A stretch of DNA of 32,931 nucleotides. Source: a virus. Shown in pieces: positions 16,063 to 23,623 of the stretch; positions within the stretch are counted from its first letter, which is position 1; each line of letters begins with the position of its first letter. The notes below the pieces were generated by a model, which saw nothing but the letters and a program-made list of their open reading frames with translations, was not told the origin of the DNA and made no database searches. The stretch lies in IMG/VR virus record IMGVR_UViG_3300043469_000145, positions 1-32,931 of that record. One strand, written 5' to 3'. The position numbers and the translations under genes are program-made.

Positions 16063-17541
16063 TTAGATATTTGTCCAAGTTGTTCCGTTGTAGTAACTCA
16101 TTTGGTTGAGCGTGGTGTCATATACTTGCAAACCCGCAGCAGGTGTTGCAATGGCGTTCTTTTGTGTTGTTGTCATTCGTGGGGGTAGGAAGCCTTTTGT
16201 GGTTGATGATACGTTTAAAACTGCCGAAGCTACTACCACGTTATCGCCTACAACAACCGTTTGACCGCTATTTAAAGTCGGATTAATAAAGGTATTTCCG
16301 TGATTACTTCCACCTACTTCTATATTGTTTCCTGAAGTTGATTTGATTAGGTTCATTGTACCCGTATTAGAACTATTCATTGCTCTAATATTGAAATTGT
16401 TACCTAATAAAACATTTCCACTACCCGCAAAACCACTTATTCCCGCTTGTAAAATTAAACTTGTAGTAGGCAACTCAACATTCCCGCTAAACCTCGCAGT
16501 ACCATTCACGTCAAGTCTAAAGCCTGCGTCTGTGGTGGTGTTGATGAGTAGGTTGCCGCCTGAACTTATTCGCATACGTTCTGCGCCTGACACATACATT
16601 GACAAAGAGTTGTACCCAACTGCCACGGAACCTATTCTTAAATCAGCTCCACTACCCGTACCTAAAAACTGAGTTCCATTATATTGAACAGTTGCCGTGC
16701 TTAGATTTAAAATAGCAGGTCTTAAATGTATTGTGCCTGTTCCATTAGTAGGACCATTGATGTAAAAATTAGTAGGTCCAAAAATCTCACCGCCAAAATA
16801 TACACTTAAATTATCTAAAATACTAAGGGCAGATGTATTAGCATTATTAATTACTGAAAATGAAGTGGTAGCAAATGTTGTTCCCGTACCTTTAACCCTC
16901 GCAGTACCATTGACGTCTAACTTGAAGCCAGCATCGGTTGTTGTGTTTATTAGGACGTTGCCCGTTGAGGCGATACGCATTCTTTCAGTTGCATTTGTCG
17001 CTAATACAATAGGAGCATTTAAGTAGTTCCAAAATCCTAAAGCTGAAGCATACGGAGCAGCGGTAGTGGATGAGCATAAAAATAAACTCGCTCCAGAACT
17101 ATATGAAGAACCCGAAACATTATTATGTAAATCTAAATGCACTTGAGCGCTACTTCCCGCATTTGAATTTTTTAAAATTAAATGTTGTTTTATATCGTTA
17201 CCCGAATTATCAATATACACCGAGCCACTTGGTGCAGTTGAAGTACCTATTCCCAAGCGGTTGTTTGTATTATCCCAAAACAAGTTAGCGCTTTCCTGCA
17301 CAACGTTACCCGTTCCCTCGAATAACACACGTCCAACAGTACCTGAAGCAATAGCAGTTGTGCCGATTGTTATGCCCGTTGCACCTGCTGCTGAAACCTC
17401 AACGTAAACGCTGCCTGTCCAACGATAAGTCTTGTTTGTGTCCTCTGCTATGTAGATTGTTTTTAACGCTCCTGTAGCAGGGAATGCGGCTAAATTAGCA
17501 AAGGTCTTTACTTGTGATGGTATGTTAATATCTATTGCCAT
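16063..17541 (-). CDS. Tail fibre protein with repeated domain
   Basis: This 492-residue protein is a probable host-recognition fibre. An N-terminal region (MAIDINIPSQVKTFANLAAF) suggests attachment to the virion and TNKTYRWTGSVYVE resembles fibre carbohydrate-module repeats. Two internal repeats share ERMRI-S-GN-LINTTTDAGF-LDVNGTAR, near residues 185-220 and 320-355. The C-terminal GFLPPRMTTTQKNAI...YYNGTTWTNI is a common end domain in Bacteroidetes phage fibres. The DNA of the repeats is similar too, which could allow recombination. The stop of the upstream gene overlaps its start by 10 bases. Confidence 0.75.
   Translation of the reverse strand: MAIDINIPSQVKTFANLAAFPATGALKTIYIAEDTNKTYRWTGSVYVEVSAAGATGITIGTTAIASGTVGRVLFEGTGNVVQESANLFWDNTNNRLGIGTSTAPSGSVYIDNSGNDIKQHLILKNSNAGSSAQVHLDLHNNVSGSSYSSGASLFLCSSTTAAPYASALGFWNYLNAPIVLATNATERMRIASTGNVLINTTTDAGFKLDVNGTARVKGTGTTFATTSFSVINNANTSALSILDNLSVYFGGEIFGPTNFYINGPTNGTGTIHLRPAILNLSTATVQYNGTQFLGTGSGADLRIGSVAVGYNSLSMYVSGAERMRISSGGNLLINTTTDAGFRLDVNGTARFSGNVELPTTSLILQAGISGFAGSGNVLLGNNFNIRAMNSSNTGTMNLIKSTSGNNIEVGGSNHGNTFINPTLNSGQTVVVGDNVVVASAVLNVSSTTKGFLPPRMTTTQKNAIATPAAGLQVYDTTLNQMSYYNGTTWTNI
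16492..16987. repeat. Two DNA repeats inside the tail fibre gene
   Basis: Two segments of about 90 bp, 16492-16584 and 16896-16987, encode the LINTTTDAGF-LDVNGTAR repeats and remain alike in bases (for example CTCGCAGTACCATT at the start of both). They are about 400 bp apart. They could recombine to shorten or vary the fibre. Confidence 0.6.
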
Positions 17542-18182
17542 ACTAAATTAATTGTTTGATTGCTTAAAGTTGCGAATGTATTTGTAGCTACTTGTGTTCC
17601 GTCTATTTGTACGTTGAAAGTAGTATCAGGTAAAACTAACAAGCCACCGCTTGCAACTGAAGCAGTATAAGTTAGGTTGGAGTTTTGAACGGTTGCGCTT
17701 ACACAAAACGGAGAGCTGCTGTCGTTCTCGCAGATTGTCATTTCGTTAGGAATCAAGACGTCAAAAGTCATAGTCCATCCGGCAAGGTAGTTCTCGAATC
17801 TCTCAGTAAAAGGCTCACACGTTGGATTGCCGTCTACAACAAACTCTAAATCCCACAAATTGCCGTGAAGCATTTGGTCATAGCAGCGGTTTAAGATTGC
17901 CAGTTGCGTGTTGAGTACGTCTTGCTCGTTTGAGTTACCGACATACACGTCAGTTGTAGCTTTCTTGCTGATGTCAACGATGTCCATAGCAATCAACGAG
18001 AGGTTGTAACGCACTACGTTGGTCTCGAAAGATACGTTGTTGGTCATTAAGTGTACAAGCGGAAAGATAGTCTGCTTGTTTAAATCCACTTCAAAGATAT
18101 CACCCTCAGTAGTCGTGTTGACTAACGGGTCATTATCAAAATGCCATTTAATTAATTCCAATACTTTATAGAATCCTGTCAT
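17532..18182 (-). CDS. Tail terminator-like / neck protein
   Basis: The 216-residue protein has an N-terminal part (MTGFYKVLELIKWHFDNDP) and then NNVSFETNVVRYNLSLIAMDIVD, a pattern like that of tail terminators and small neck proteins. A C-terminal part (about 150-216) is Thr/Ser/Val-rich and Ig-like. Its start shares an ATGA with the stop of the -1 frame of the tail chaperone gene, which supports expression of that frame. Identification moderate. Confidence 0.5.
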   Translation of the reverse strand: MTGFYKVLELIKWHFDNDPLVNTTTEGDIFEVDLNKQTIFPLVHLMTNNVSFETNVVRYNLSLIAMDIVDISKKATTDVYVGNSNEQDVLNTQLAILNRCYDQMLHGNLWDLEFVVDGNPTCEPFTERFENYLAGWTMTFDVLIPNEMTICENDSSSPFCVSATVQNSNLTYTASVASGGLLVLPDTTFNVQIDGTQVATNTFATLSNQTINLVWQ

Positions 18183-18454
18183 CGTCTTAGTTGTCTTTCA
18201 AATTGTCTTCTTTCAATTTCGTTTTTCTGCTTCTCGAAGGTGAGATAGGTGAGACACCGAGTAAGTCTTGATTTGGTGATTTCGTCGAACTTAGTGATGT
18301 CTCCTTTAGCGATTGCATAAAGTGATTGATACCATCCCCATCGTTTGCTAAATTGAGTTGTTTCGCTAAAGTCTGCGATAGGTTCTTCTGCTTCGTTATC
18401 TCCTTCTCCAAATAGTTCAGGGTAGCCTGCAGTAATTCGCTTTCTAAAGTCCAA
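18179..18454 (-). CDS. -1 frame C-terminus of tail assembly chaperone (gpGT-like)
   Basis: This frame has no credible ATG start and begins at the slippery run, so it is probably read only after a -1 shift in the upstream gene. The added 91 residues (LDFRKRITAGYPELF...RRQFERQLRR) include SKRWGWYQSLYAIAKGDITK and many charged residues, like the T part of lambda G-T chaperones. The fusion would be 163 + 91 = 254 residues. The stop overlaps the next gene start as ATGA. Both C-termini are encoded on the same DNA in two frames. Confidence 0.7.
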   Translation of the reverse strand: MDFRKRITAGYPELFGEGDNEAEEPIADFSETTQFSKRWGWYQSLYAIAKGDITKFDEITKSRLTRCLTYLTFEKQKNEIERRQFERQLRR

Positions 18455-18942
18455 AAAAAAACCGATGCCGCAATGCAGATGTCTAATGGTGCGAACTTCA
18501 TAAGCTCTTGGACGCCTAAGTTTGGATCGTAGTCTTTGATGTCGTACTTTTCTCCTTTTCGTGTTTTAATAGGACGGTAAAGCACCGCCATTGCCTTATG
18601 AAAGTTATCCCAGCTCTGCAAGTGAGAATCCAAATCCACATACTCACCGAATGTTATCTCTTCGAGTTCCGGAATGAAACCAAACTCAATATCTCCAATC
18701 TTAAAAGTCGGAGTGAATTTAGGTGTCTGATTAAATAGTTGAGTGAAGTGAACTATCAACTCATTCAAGGAAGTGAGCTTTATTTTAGCTACCTCATTCA
18801 ATCTGATTCCGCAGAATATCTCAATCATCTTTTGAGCTACAAACTCTTCGTCAGTAGAGTTCTGCTGCACCTTCAAGAAGTCCTGATAGTGCTTTAGTGG
18901 TATCTCGTTTAAGTTTGATGGTACGTTGATTTGTACTTCCAT
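18187..18942 (-). CDS. Tail assembly chaperone, zero-frame product (gpG-like)
   Basis: This 251-residue product should help to load the tape-measure protein during tail assembly. Residues 1-163 (MEVQINVPSNLNEIPLKHYQ...) are shared with the frameshifted form, and residues 164-251 form a separate C-terminus, predicted coiled coil then Ser/Lys-rich. A run of nine T (18461-18453) encodes Val-Phe-Phe at residues 161-163, followed by Trp. The location after the terminase and before the tape measure fits this role, but the zero frame continues for 88 codons past the slip site, which is unusual. Confidence 0.65.
   Translation of the reverse strand: MEVQINVPSNLNEIPLKHYQDFLKVQQNSTDEEFVAQKMIEIFCGIRLNEVAKIKLTSLNELIVHFTQLFNQTPKFTPTFKIGDIEFGFIPELEEITFGEYVDLDSHLQSWDNFHKAMAVLYRPIKTRKGEKYDIKDYDPNLGVQELMKFAPLDICIAASVFFWTLESELLQATLNYLEKEITKQKNLSQTLAKQLNLANDGDGINHFMQSLKETSLSSTKSPNQDLLGVSPISPSRSRKTKLKEDNLKDN
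18454..18460 (-). other. Programmed -1 ribosomal frameshift site T_TTT_TTT
   Basis: The coding strand reads GTT TTT TTT TGG in the zero frame, so the heptamer T_TTT_TTT (18460-18454) has the required phase X_XXY_YYZ. The nine-T run spans 18461-18453. A slip of one base back puts the ribosome into a 91-codon frame. Confidence 0.75.
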
Positions 18943-18944
18943 AT

Positions 18945-19130
18945 TTATTTAACTTTTGATTCGTCTTTTTGTAACACATAGGCATAAGCCTCTGCCAGCA
19001 TTTGAGTGTGCCTTCTCACGTTAAACACATCATTGAATACAATGTGAACCTTCTTACCAGTTGTATCTTGAATGTATTGCTCTACTACTCTAATCATCTT
19101 AGGCAGCTCATCGGATGTTGTATTGTCCAT
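18945..19130 (-). CDS. Small protein between terminase and tail chaperone
   Basis: A 61-residue protein (MDNTTSDELPKMIRVVEQYI at the start, then NDVFNVRRHTQMLAEAYAYVL) that overlaps the large terminase by 23 bases. It is predicted to be helical and has a basic Arg-Arg-His cluster in the centre. Family not recognised; similar short proteins follow terminases in related phages as I recall. Confidence 0.55.
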   Translation of the reverse strand: MDNTTSDELPKMIRVVEQYIQDTTGKKVHIVFNDVFNVRRHTQMLAEAYAYVLQKDESKVK

Positions 19131-20268
19131 AGTTTGATTTTAGTCCGAGTGCTTCCATTTCGTGGTATCTAAGTGCATCAATAGCGTGATTCAGGTGGTC
19201 TATCGGTTTTCTCATTCGTTGCCCTTGCTTGTCAGTATCCCAACAATATGAGCGGAGTTCTTTGATAAGGTTCGTGCTTGATTTGGTAACTAAATACTCC
19301 TGCCTTTGCATTACATCAATTCCGTAGTTGATTGAGTCTGCTCCCTTTGTTACTCCCTTAATCGTTTTGCCTTGACGTCTTATCTCTTCGATTGATTTAG
19401 GCTCTGAGCTATCAGCGTAAATTACTACGCTTGACGGAAGTATCTTAGCGATGTCGGAGTTTACCATACCGGTTCGGTAAGCAAGTTCGTTTATTATTCG
19501 TTTTCCGTTCCAATTATACACTTCAATTGCTGCAGTCGGGTCATTCGTGTATCCAAAGTCAAGTCCGATTCCGATGAGCTTCGCCTCAACTGGTATTGTA
19601 TCAATCTCTTTCCAATTATTGAACACCACTCCTTCAAGACTACCTACCTCACCAAGACCATAAACTCGCCACCAATTAGCCCAATAAGAACTTGTAACTG
19701 CTTTGTCACGATTCTTTTCTATTTGTGTGACAATACTCTCATCTAAAGCCTCGTTGTCTTTGTACGTTAAGATGATAAAGTCCGTGTCAGGTTCGTCTTT
19801 TAGTTCCTTGTGAACCCAAAACTCATTTGCAGGGTTAAAGTCCAAGTACACCTCTCTCTTGGTACGGATGGCAAGCTCATTGTAAGACTCAAAGGTTACG
19901 TTATTACACTCGTTAATGTACAAGATGTCACGTCTTGCACCCCTGAGCTTAGACGCATCGTCTGCAGAGAAGAACTCTACAACGCTTCCGTTTTTAAAAT
20001 GGTATGTAAGTAAAGACTTATTTAACTGTTGGTCATTAAATCGGTTTGTCCATTTTAGTATTTTAACGAAGTCTTTTAATGCTCCCCTTCTTAGATGAGG
20101 TATGCTTTCTGCTACTATGCTTATTTCGAGTCCGTCTTTGCGTAGTGCCTTGTCAATTAACACCGCAAGAATTGAGTACGTTTTCGAAGCCGAAGTTCCA
20201 CCTTGTACAATCTTGATACGGTTCTTTAAAGCAAGTACTTTATTCGTTGCTGTTGTCCTCTTGTACAT
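19108..20268 (-). CDS. terL: Large terminase subunit (Terminase_3-like)
   Basis: The 386-residue packaging motor couples ATP hydrolysis to DNA translocation and cuts concatemers. The ATPase domain has Walker A GGTSASKT (23-30) and Walker B DILYINE (114-120). The nuclease domain shows GLDFGY with D237, a second acidic residue near YADSS (286), and DHLNHAIDALRY with D364, the metal-binding set of an RNase H-like nuclease. It overlaps the small terminase by 29 bases. Length is typical for PBSX-type terminases. Confidence 0.93.
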   Translation of the reverse strand: MYKRTTATNKVLALKNRIKIVQGGTSASKTYSILAVLIDKALRKDGLEISIVAESIPHLRRGALKDFVKILKWTNRFNDQQLNKSLLTYHFKNGSVVEFFSADDASKLRGARRDILYINECNNVTFESYNELAIRTKREVYLDFNPANEFWVHKELKDEPDTDFIILTYKDNEALDESIVTQIEKNRDKAVTSSYWANWWRVYGLGEVGSLEGVVFNNWKEIDTIPVEAKLIGIGLDFGYTNDPTAAIEVYNWNGKRIINELAYRTGMVNSDIAKILPSSVVIYADSSEPKSIEEIRRQGKTIKGVTKGADSINYGIDVMQRQEYLVTKSSTNLIKELRSYCWDTDKQGQRMRKPIDHLNHAIDALRYHEMEALGLKSNYGQYNIR

Positions 20269-20578
20269 CAGGGAATAGTGGTAACTCGGTTATTGTTTGC
20301 TCTACTTGCTGAAGCGGTGCGCCATAGCCTGAGTCCATCAATGCTTTGTATGCAGCTACATCGCCTTCACGTGCCTTTTTAATCAACGCTAACGTCATCA
20401 AATCTTCTTGAGACATTGTTTCCTGCTCACCTGTTAATGGGTTCTTTAGGGATTGATTTACTTCTAACCATTGACGTGCTATTGTGCTTCTATTCTTTGC
20501 GCCTTTAGGTCTACCGTTAGGGTTTCCGCTTTCGCCTTTATTAAATTCGTGTTTTGTTATATTTTCGGGGTTTGGCAT
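20240..20578 (-). CDS. terS: Small terminase subunit
   Basis: The 112-residue protein has a GNPNGRPKGAKNRSTI motif (17-32) of the DUF5681-like N-terminus often found in small terminase-like proteins, then a helical middle (about 50-85, MSQEDLMTLALIKKA...GDVAAYKALMD) and an acidic tail. It should recognise packaging DNA. It precedes and overlaps the large subunit gene, which supports the assignment. Confidence 0.8.
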   Translation of the reverse strand: MPNPENITKHEFNKGESGNPNGRPKGAKNRSTIARQWLEVNQSLKNPLTGEQETMSQEDLMTLALIKKAREGDVAAYKALMDSGYGAPLQQVEQTITELPLFPDVQEDNSNE

Positions 20579-20596
20579 ATCGCTGTAATTTCGCTG

Positions 20597-21742
20597 TTAT
20601 TTTATTATTTCGCCGTTGCGTTTAATTACTAAACTTGGGTCTAGTTTTTTCATACGGTCAATTATTACTTGGCAGTAATGTGGTTCAAACTCCATCATTA
20701 AACAATTTCTCTTAGTTTGATGACAAGCAACCATAGTAGCACCACTTCCACCAAATAAATCTAAAATAGTATTTCCCATTGCATAACTATTAAAACAATA
20801 GGAAGCTAACTCAATAGGTTTTTGTGTTGGATGAACTCTTTTTTGTCCGTGTTCCGAGCCTTTAATCATACCTTTCCAAAGATGTCTAAAAATTCTAATA
20901 GACGAATGACCATCATTAATAAAAGCTAACTCACAATCTGACTGAGTATCTCTTTGATTTTCTTCAACTCTTTTATCCCATACCAACCAATTATTTGTTT
21001 GTGGTAAATGATGACAATAATAATTTGCTCCCCACCAAACTTCTTTTGACGGATTAAATTCTCTGGTTATATTGTAAGCATCAACTGCGTATTGAATAGT
21101 ATCGTCTTTAAAGTCTTTTAAATTATTACCTTGACAAGCACCACCTCTTTCGCTTCTATCACCTTTTTCATTTATTCCGTAAGGAGGGTCTGTATAAATT
21201 GAAAACTTTTTATTATTTCCAATTAATTTAAAAACATTATCTACATCTGTACTATCCCCACAAAGTAAACGGTGTTCGCCTATTTCAAATAAGTCACCTA
21301 AAACTATGTCAGTTTCTATTCCACCTTCAGGAACGCTAAAGTCGTCTTCTTCTGCTTCGAGTTCTGTTACGCTTAAATCAACAGGTAAATCTAATCCCCA
21401 GTCTTGTATCTTTTCTACGTCCCATTCATTAGCTAATATATCCCAATCCCATTCTCCAAAGCCTACGTTGTCCTTTACTATAAATTCGTCTTTTTGTAGC
21501 TCTGTTAGGTTCTCTGCCTTGACAATAAACACTTCCTTCATACCTGCTTCCTTACACGCCTTTAAACGCATATTGCCACCCAGCACGATATTGTTCTCAT
21601 CTACAACGATTGGACGCAGCTCCAGCATCTGAGGGAACTCCTGAATAGATTTGACGAGCTTTTTAAACTTATCATCTTTGATTAGACGTGGGTTCTTTGG
21701 GTTCGTCTTGACCTCACTGATTTTAACTTTATCTACTTGCAT
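20597..21742 (-). CDS. ParB-like domain fused to N6-adenine DNA methyltransferase
   Basis: This 381-residue protein has an N-terminal ParB/Srx-like domain (about 1-110), with NPKNPR and LGGNMR (54-59), a fold that binds nucleotides. After a Glu-rich linker comes a beta-class methyltransferase domain with TDPPYG (184-189, catalytic motif IV), HPTQKP (304-309) and LFGGSGAT (329-336, SAM-binding motif I). It should methylate adenine in an unknown sequence. No restriction endonuclease is nearby, so it probably protects phage DNA or regulates packaging, being next to the terminase. Confidence 0.88.
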   Translation of the reverse strand: MQVDKVKISEVKTNPKNPRLIKDDKFKKLVKSIQEFPQMLELRPIVVDENNIVLGGNMRLKACKEAGMKEVFIVKAENLTELQKDEFIVKDNVGFGEWDWDILANEWDVEKIQDWGLDLPVDLSVTELEAEEDDFSVPEGGIETDIVLGDLFEIGEHRLLCGDSTDVDNVFKLIGNNKKFSIYTDPPYGINEKGDRSERGGACQGNNLKDFKDDTIQYAVDAYNITREFNPSKEVWWGANYYCHHLPQTNNWLVWDKRVEENQRDTQSDCELAFINDGHSSIRIFRHLWKGMIKGSEHGQKRVHPTQKPIELASYCFNSYAMGNTILDLFGGSGATMVACHQTKRNCLMMEFEPHYCQVIIDRMKKLDPSLVIKRNGEIIK

Positions 21743-21743
21743 A

Positions 21744-22115
21744 TTATACTTCGTAAGCGTTGTAAATCTTTCTTAGGTTAAATACTATCTCTCTAAAGCA
21801 AGAAGCACAAGAGGATGGCTCTAGACGTATCTTCATTATTCTTGAGTAGATTTCTCTTACTACTGTTACTTCGCTTGGTCTGAAGGTTTCAGTTTCATTG
21901 ATCCGTATTTCCGTAAGATAGTTGTACTCCGCTTCGGTTAGACATTCAGGTTTGCGGTATGGAAACCACTCGTTGAGTTTTTCCTTTCTTGCATCGCATC
22001 CGCAGTCTTCTCCTGCTATGAAGTTTACCAGCTTGTTGATTCCGGTTGCGTGTGTTATTTGCTCTATTGTATCTCCTAATCCTTGAGCTTTTCTTGGTGT
22101 TCGTGTTTTTGCCAT
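21744..22115 (-). CDS. Cys-containing protein of the pre-terminase operon
   Basis: The 123-residue protein contains GLGDTIEQITHATGINKLV (12-30), a CGCDARKEKLNEWFP segment (38-52) with a Cys-Gly-Cys pair, and a further CASC pair near residue 104. The cysteines could bind zinc. I recall similar proteins in Bacteroidetes phages just upstream of DNA-modification or terminase genes, but its role is not known. It sits between a small coiled-coil gene and the methyltransferase gene. Confidence 0.6.
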   Translation of the reverse strand: MAKTRTPRKAQGLGDTIEQITHATGINKLVNFIAGEDCGCDARKEKLNEWFPYRKPECLTEAEYNYLTEIRINETETFRPSEVTVVREIYSRIMKIRLEPSSCASCFREIVFNLRKIYNAYEV

Positions 22116-22118
22116 TTG

Positions 22119-22298
22119 TTATTTTTTAAAGTGTTCTTTACTTAACTCCTGTAAATCATTACGGAGCATTTCATTTTCTTTTTTTAGTCGTTTACATTCT
22201 CTTTCCATACGAATGTACTCTCTAAAGTTTTCTTTTGAGCGTTCCTGACGTAACTCCAGTTCTCGCTCTACTAATTCAAGTATATTTCTAAACATCAT
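22119..22298 (-). CDS. Small coiled-coil protein
   Basis: A 59-residue frame (MMFRNILELVERELELRQER at the start, ending ELSKEHFKK) begins at the ATG at 22298-22296, giving an ATGATGA overlap with the sigma gene stop. Nearly the whole protein is a charged coiled coil with heptad spacing. A partner of the sigma factor or of DNA-modification proteins is possible. No family known. Confidence 0.6.
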   Translation of the reverse strand: MMFRNILELVERELELRQERSKENFREYIRMERECKRLKKENEMLRNDLQELSKEHFKK

Positions 22299-22822
22299 AT
22301 TAAATCAAAATCTTGGTTAGTAAAATCCGTGTAGTCTTCTCCGACTTCTTCCTTAAGTCTTTCTTTGCAGTTCTTTAGCGTGTTAAATATCGAAGTTAAG
22401 CTGATGCCTGAGTCTTTAGCAATGTCTCTCATTGATGCGTTGCCTTCCTTGTAGACTTTAAATAACATTGAGTCATACCAATGCCAGTTATCCATTTCTT
22501 CGTGTATCCTGATATGCAATCTTTCTAAGGCTTCGTGTTTTTCTAATTCACAATCAACATCTGCAACTCCTCTTACTTCGTCTAATGATAGAAACTGAAC
22601 GCTGCCCGTTTTGTTTATTTCAAATGCTCGGTTGCGAAGCATCATCCACATCAAAGCAATGTTTGGTTTACCATCTTTGATTATCTTCTCCTCGTAGTTG
22701 TACTTTACGATTCTCAGGTAAACATCCTGCACTACATCTTCGGCAAGGTCTTGCTCTCCAAATGAACGGACTATCTTTACCCATTCTTTGTGGTGGTCTG
22801 CTAAAATTTTAAGTGCATCCAT
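22295..22822 (-). CDS. ECF-like sigma factor
   Basis: The 175-residue protein resembles a minimal sigma-70 factor. Region 2 is seen in FGEQDLAEDVVQDVYLRI (about 21-38) and region 4 in MRDIAKDSGISLTSIFNTLK (about 130-149), a helix-turn-helix that would bind a -35-like box. It would redirect host RNA polymerase to late promoters. It has its own consensus promoter and is the first gene of the late-direction operon. A length of 175 is normal for an ECF factor. Two 12-bp direct repeats flank its promoter. Confidence 0.7.
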   Translation of the reverse strand: MDALKILADHHKEWVKIVRSFGEQDLAEDVVQDVYLRIVKYNYEEKIIKDGKPNIALMWMMLRNRAFEINKTGSVQFLSLDEVRGVADVDCELEKHEALERLHIRIHEEMDNWHWYDSMLFKVYKEGNASMRDIAKDSGISLTSIFNTLKNCKERLKEEVGEDYTDFTNQDFDLI

Positions 22823-22823
22823 T

Positions 22824-22858
22824 GACTAAATTCTAAACAAATATAAGACTAAATTCTA
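22824..22858. promoter_or_regulatory. Two 12-bp direct repeats around the sigma promoter
   Basis: GACTAAATTCTA occurs at 22824-22835 and at 22847-22858, with starts 23 bp apart, about two helical turns. The distal copy lies between the -33 and -7 boxes and the proximal copy covers the expected transcript start and the RBS region. This is the layout of an operator bound by a dimer or by two copies of one protein. The binder is unknown; autoregulation or the 73-residue HTH protein next door are possible. Confidence 0.6.
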
Positions 22859-22868
22859 ATCACACAAA
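22838..22868 (-). promoter_or_regulatory. Bacteroidetes-type promoter of the late operon
   Basis: On the minus strand TTTG (22868-22865) is followed after 19 bases by TATATTTG (22845-22838), exactly the TTTG-N19-TAnnTTTG consensus of Bacteroidetes housekeeping promoters. The transcript would start around 22831, only about 9 bases before the sigma gene ATG, so the message has a very short leader. Confidence 0.8.
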
Positions 22869-22874
22869 TAAATT

Positions 22875-22897
22875 AAAAAAGCCACTTTAAAGTGGCT
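22875..22897 (-). terminator. Terminator of the early operon
   Basis: A perfect 9-bp palindromic stem (22880-22897) is followed on the minus strand by a run of T (22880-22875). The stop codon of the 73-residue HTH gene lies inside the hairpin. It separates the early operon from the sigma promoter downstream. Confidence 0.9.
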
Positions 22898-23108
22898 CTA
22901 GGTTGTTGGAGTAAATTTCTCTTGTAACGTAGTTATCTATCTTGTGTAATGTTGATAAGGTTACGTCTTTTCGCTGAAGAAAGTTGTTTAACTGAAACTG
23001 GTGCATCTTTAGTCCTTTGGCTTTTATCTCTTGGACTATTTGGTTTCGTGTTTTTACAAGCAGTATCCTATTCAGTTGCTTTCGGAGTGTATCATCATCA
23101 ATGTACAT
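22887..23108 (-). CDS. Small helix-turn-helix protein
   Basis: The 73-residue protein has a probable helix-turn-helix around MHQFQLNNFLQRKDVTLSTL (35-54), like XRE-type regulators. It is the last gene of the early operon, just upstream of the sigma promoter with its direct-repeat operator, so it is a candidate regulator of that promoter. Its stop is inside the terminator hairpin. DNA binding is inferred from pattern only. Confidence 0.55.
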   Translation of the reverse strand: MYIDDDTLRKQLNRILLVKTRNQIVQEIKAKGLKMHQFQLNNFLQRKDVTLSTLHKIDNYVTREIYSNNLEPL

Positions 23109-23344
23109 CAGAAAGGTAGATCATCGTCAATACTATCTCCTACAGGTCTACGCTCTTCAGTTGGAGCAACATACGGCTCGCTGAATGATGCGCTAAAGAA
23201 TTTACCTGCTTTGCCTTCTTTCAGCCATAACGCAACCTCCATTTCTTTACCGTTGACGTTTACTTTTCCTTTGTAGTCAGGATGGTTGTCAGCTTTCTTG
23301 TTCGTGTTTTTGAAGATAGCTCCTGTGTTTACTTTGTTTTCCAT
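23108..23344 (-). CDS. SSB-like / DNA-metabolism protein with acidic tip
   Basis: This 78-residue protein begins MENKVNTGAIFKNTNKKADN and ends in DSIDDDLPF, like the acidic interaction tip of single-strand DNA-binding proteins. The centre (KGKVNVNGKEMEVALWLKEG) is beta-like, as in small OB-type or DUF736-like proteins. The context of recombination and replication genes supports a role in ssDNA handling. The fold assignment is uncertain. The stop and next start overlap in a TGATG. Confidence 0.5.
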   Translation of the reverse strand: MENKVNTGAIFKNTNKKADNHPDYKGKVNVNGKEMEVALWLKEGKAGKFFSASFSEPYVAPTEERRPVGDSIDDDLPF

Positions 23345-23347
23345 TTG

Positions 23348-23446
23348 TTATATATTAAAAATTAACTTTATTACTAAAATTATTACTATTGCAGTTACCA
23401 TTATCATCGTGGCAAGTGCTGCTAGGTATTCTTTGTCTGGTCTCAT
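23348..23446 (-). CDS. 32-residue single-pass membrane peptide
   Basis: The ATG at 23446 shares an ATGA with the stop of the upstream 53-residue gene. The product has a short charged start and one hydrophobic segment (LAALATMIMVTAIVIILVI). It ends a few bases before the SSB-like gene. Function unknown. Confidence 0.5.
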   Translation of the reverse strand: MRPDKEYLAALATMIMVTAIVIILVIKLIFNI

Positions 23447-23604
23447 TCTTCTTCAAATTTAGATATTTCTAATTCCCCATCAAATGTGTAGCCCGTTAGT
23501 TTGAGCAATTTATCGAGGTGATAAAGCAAGTCATCCAGTGTGACGTCTTCATTGGCGAACTCATAGCTGGCTTTGTGTCCGTAGTGTGTGATTTCTATTT
23601 TCAT
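23443..23604 (-). CDS. 53-residue early protein
   Basis: The frame (MKIEITHYGHKASYEFANED at the start, GELEISKFEEE at the end) encodes an acidic protein that resembles short conserved early proteins of Bacteroidetes phages. It overlaps the next start in an ATGA. No function can be assigned. Confidence 0.55.
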   Translation of the reverse strand: MKIEITHYGHKASYEFANEDVTLDDLLYHLDKLLKLTGYTFDGELEISKFEEE

Positions 23605-23623
23605 ACTTATTCTGATTTAAAAG

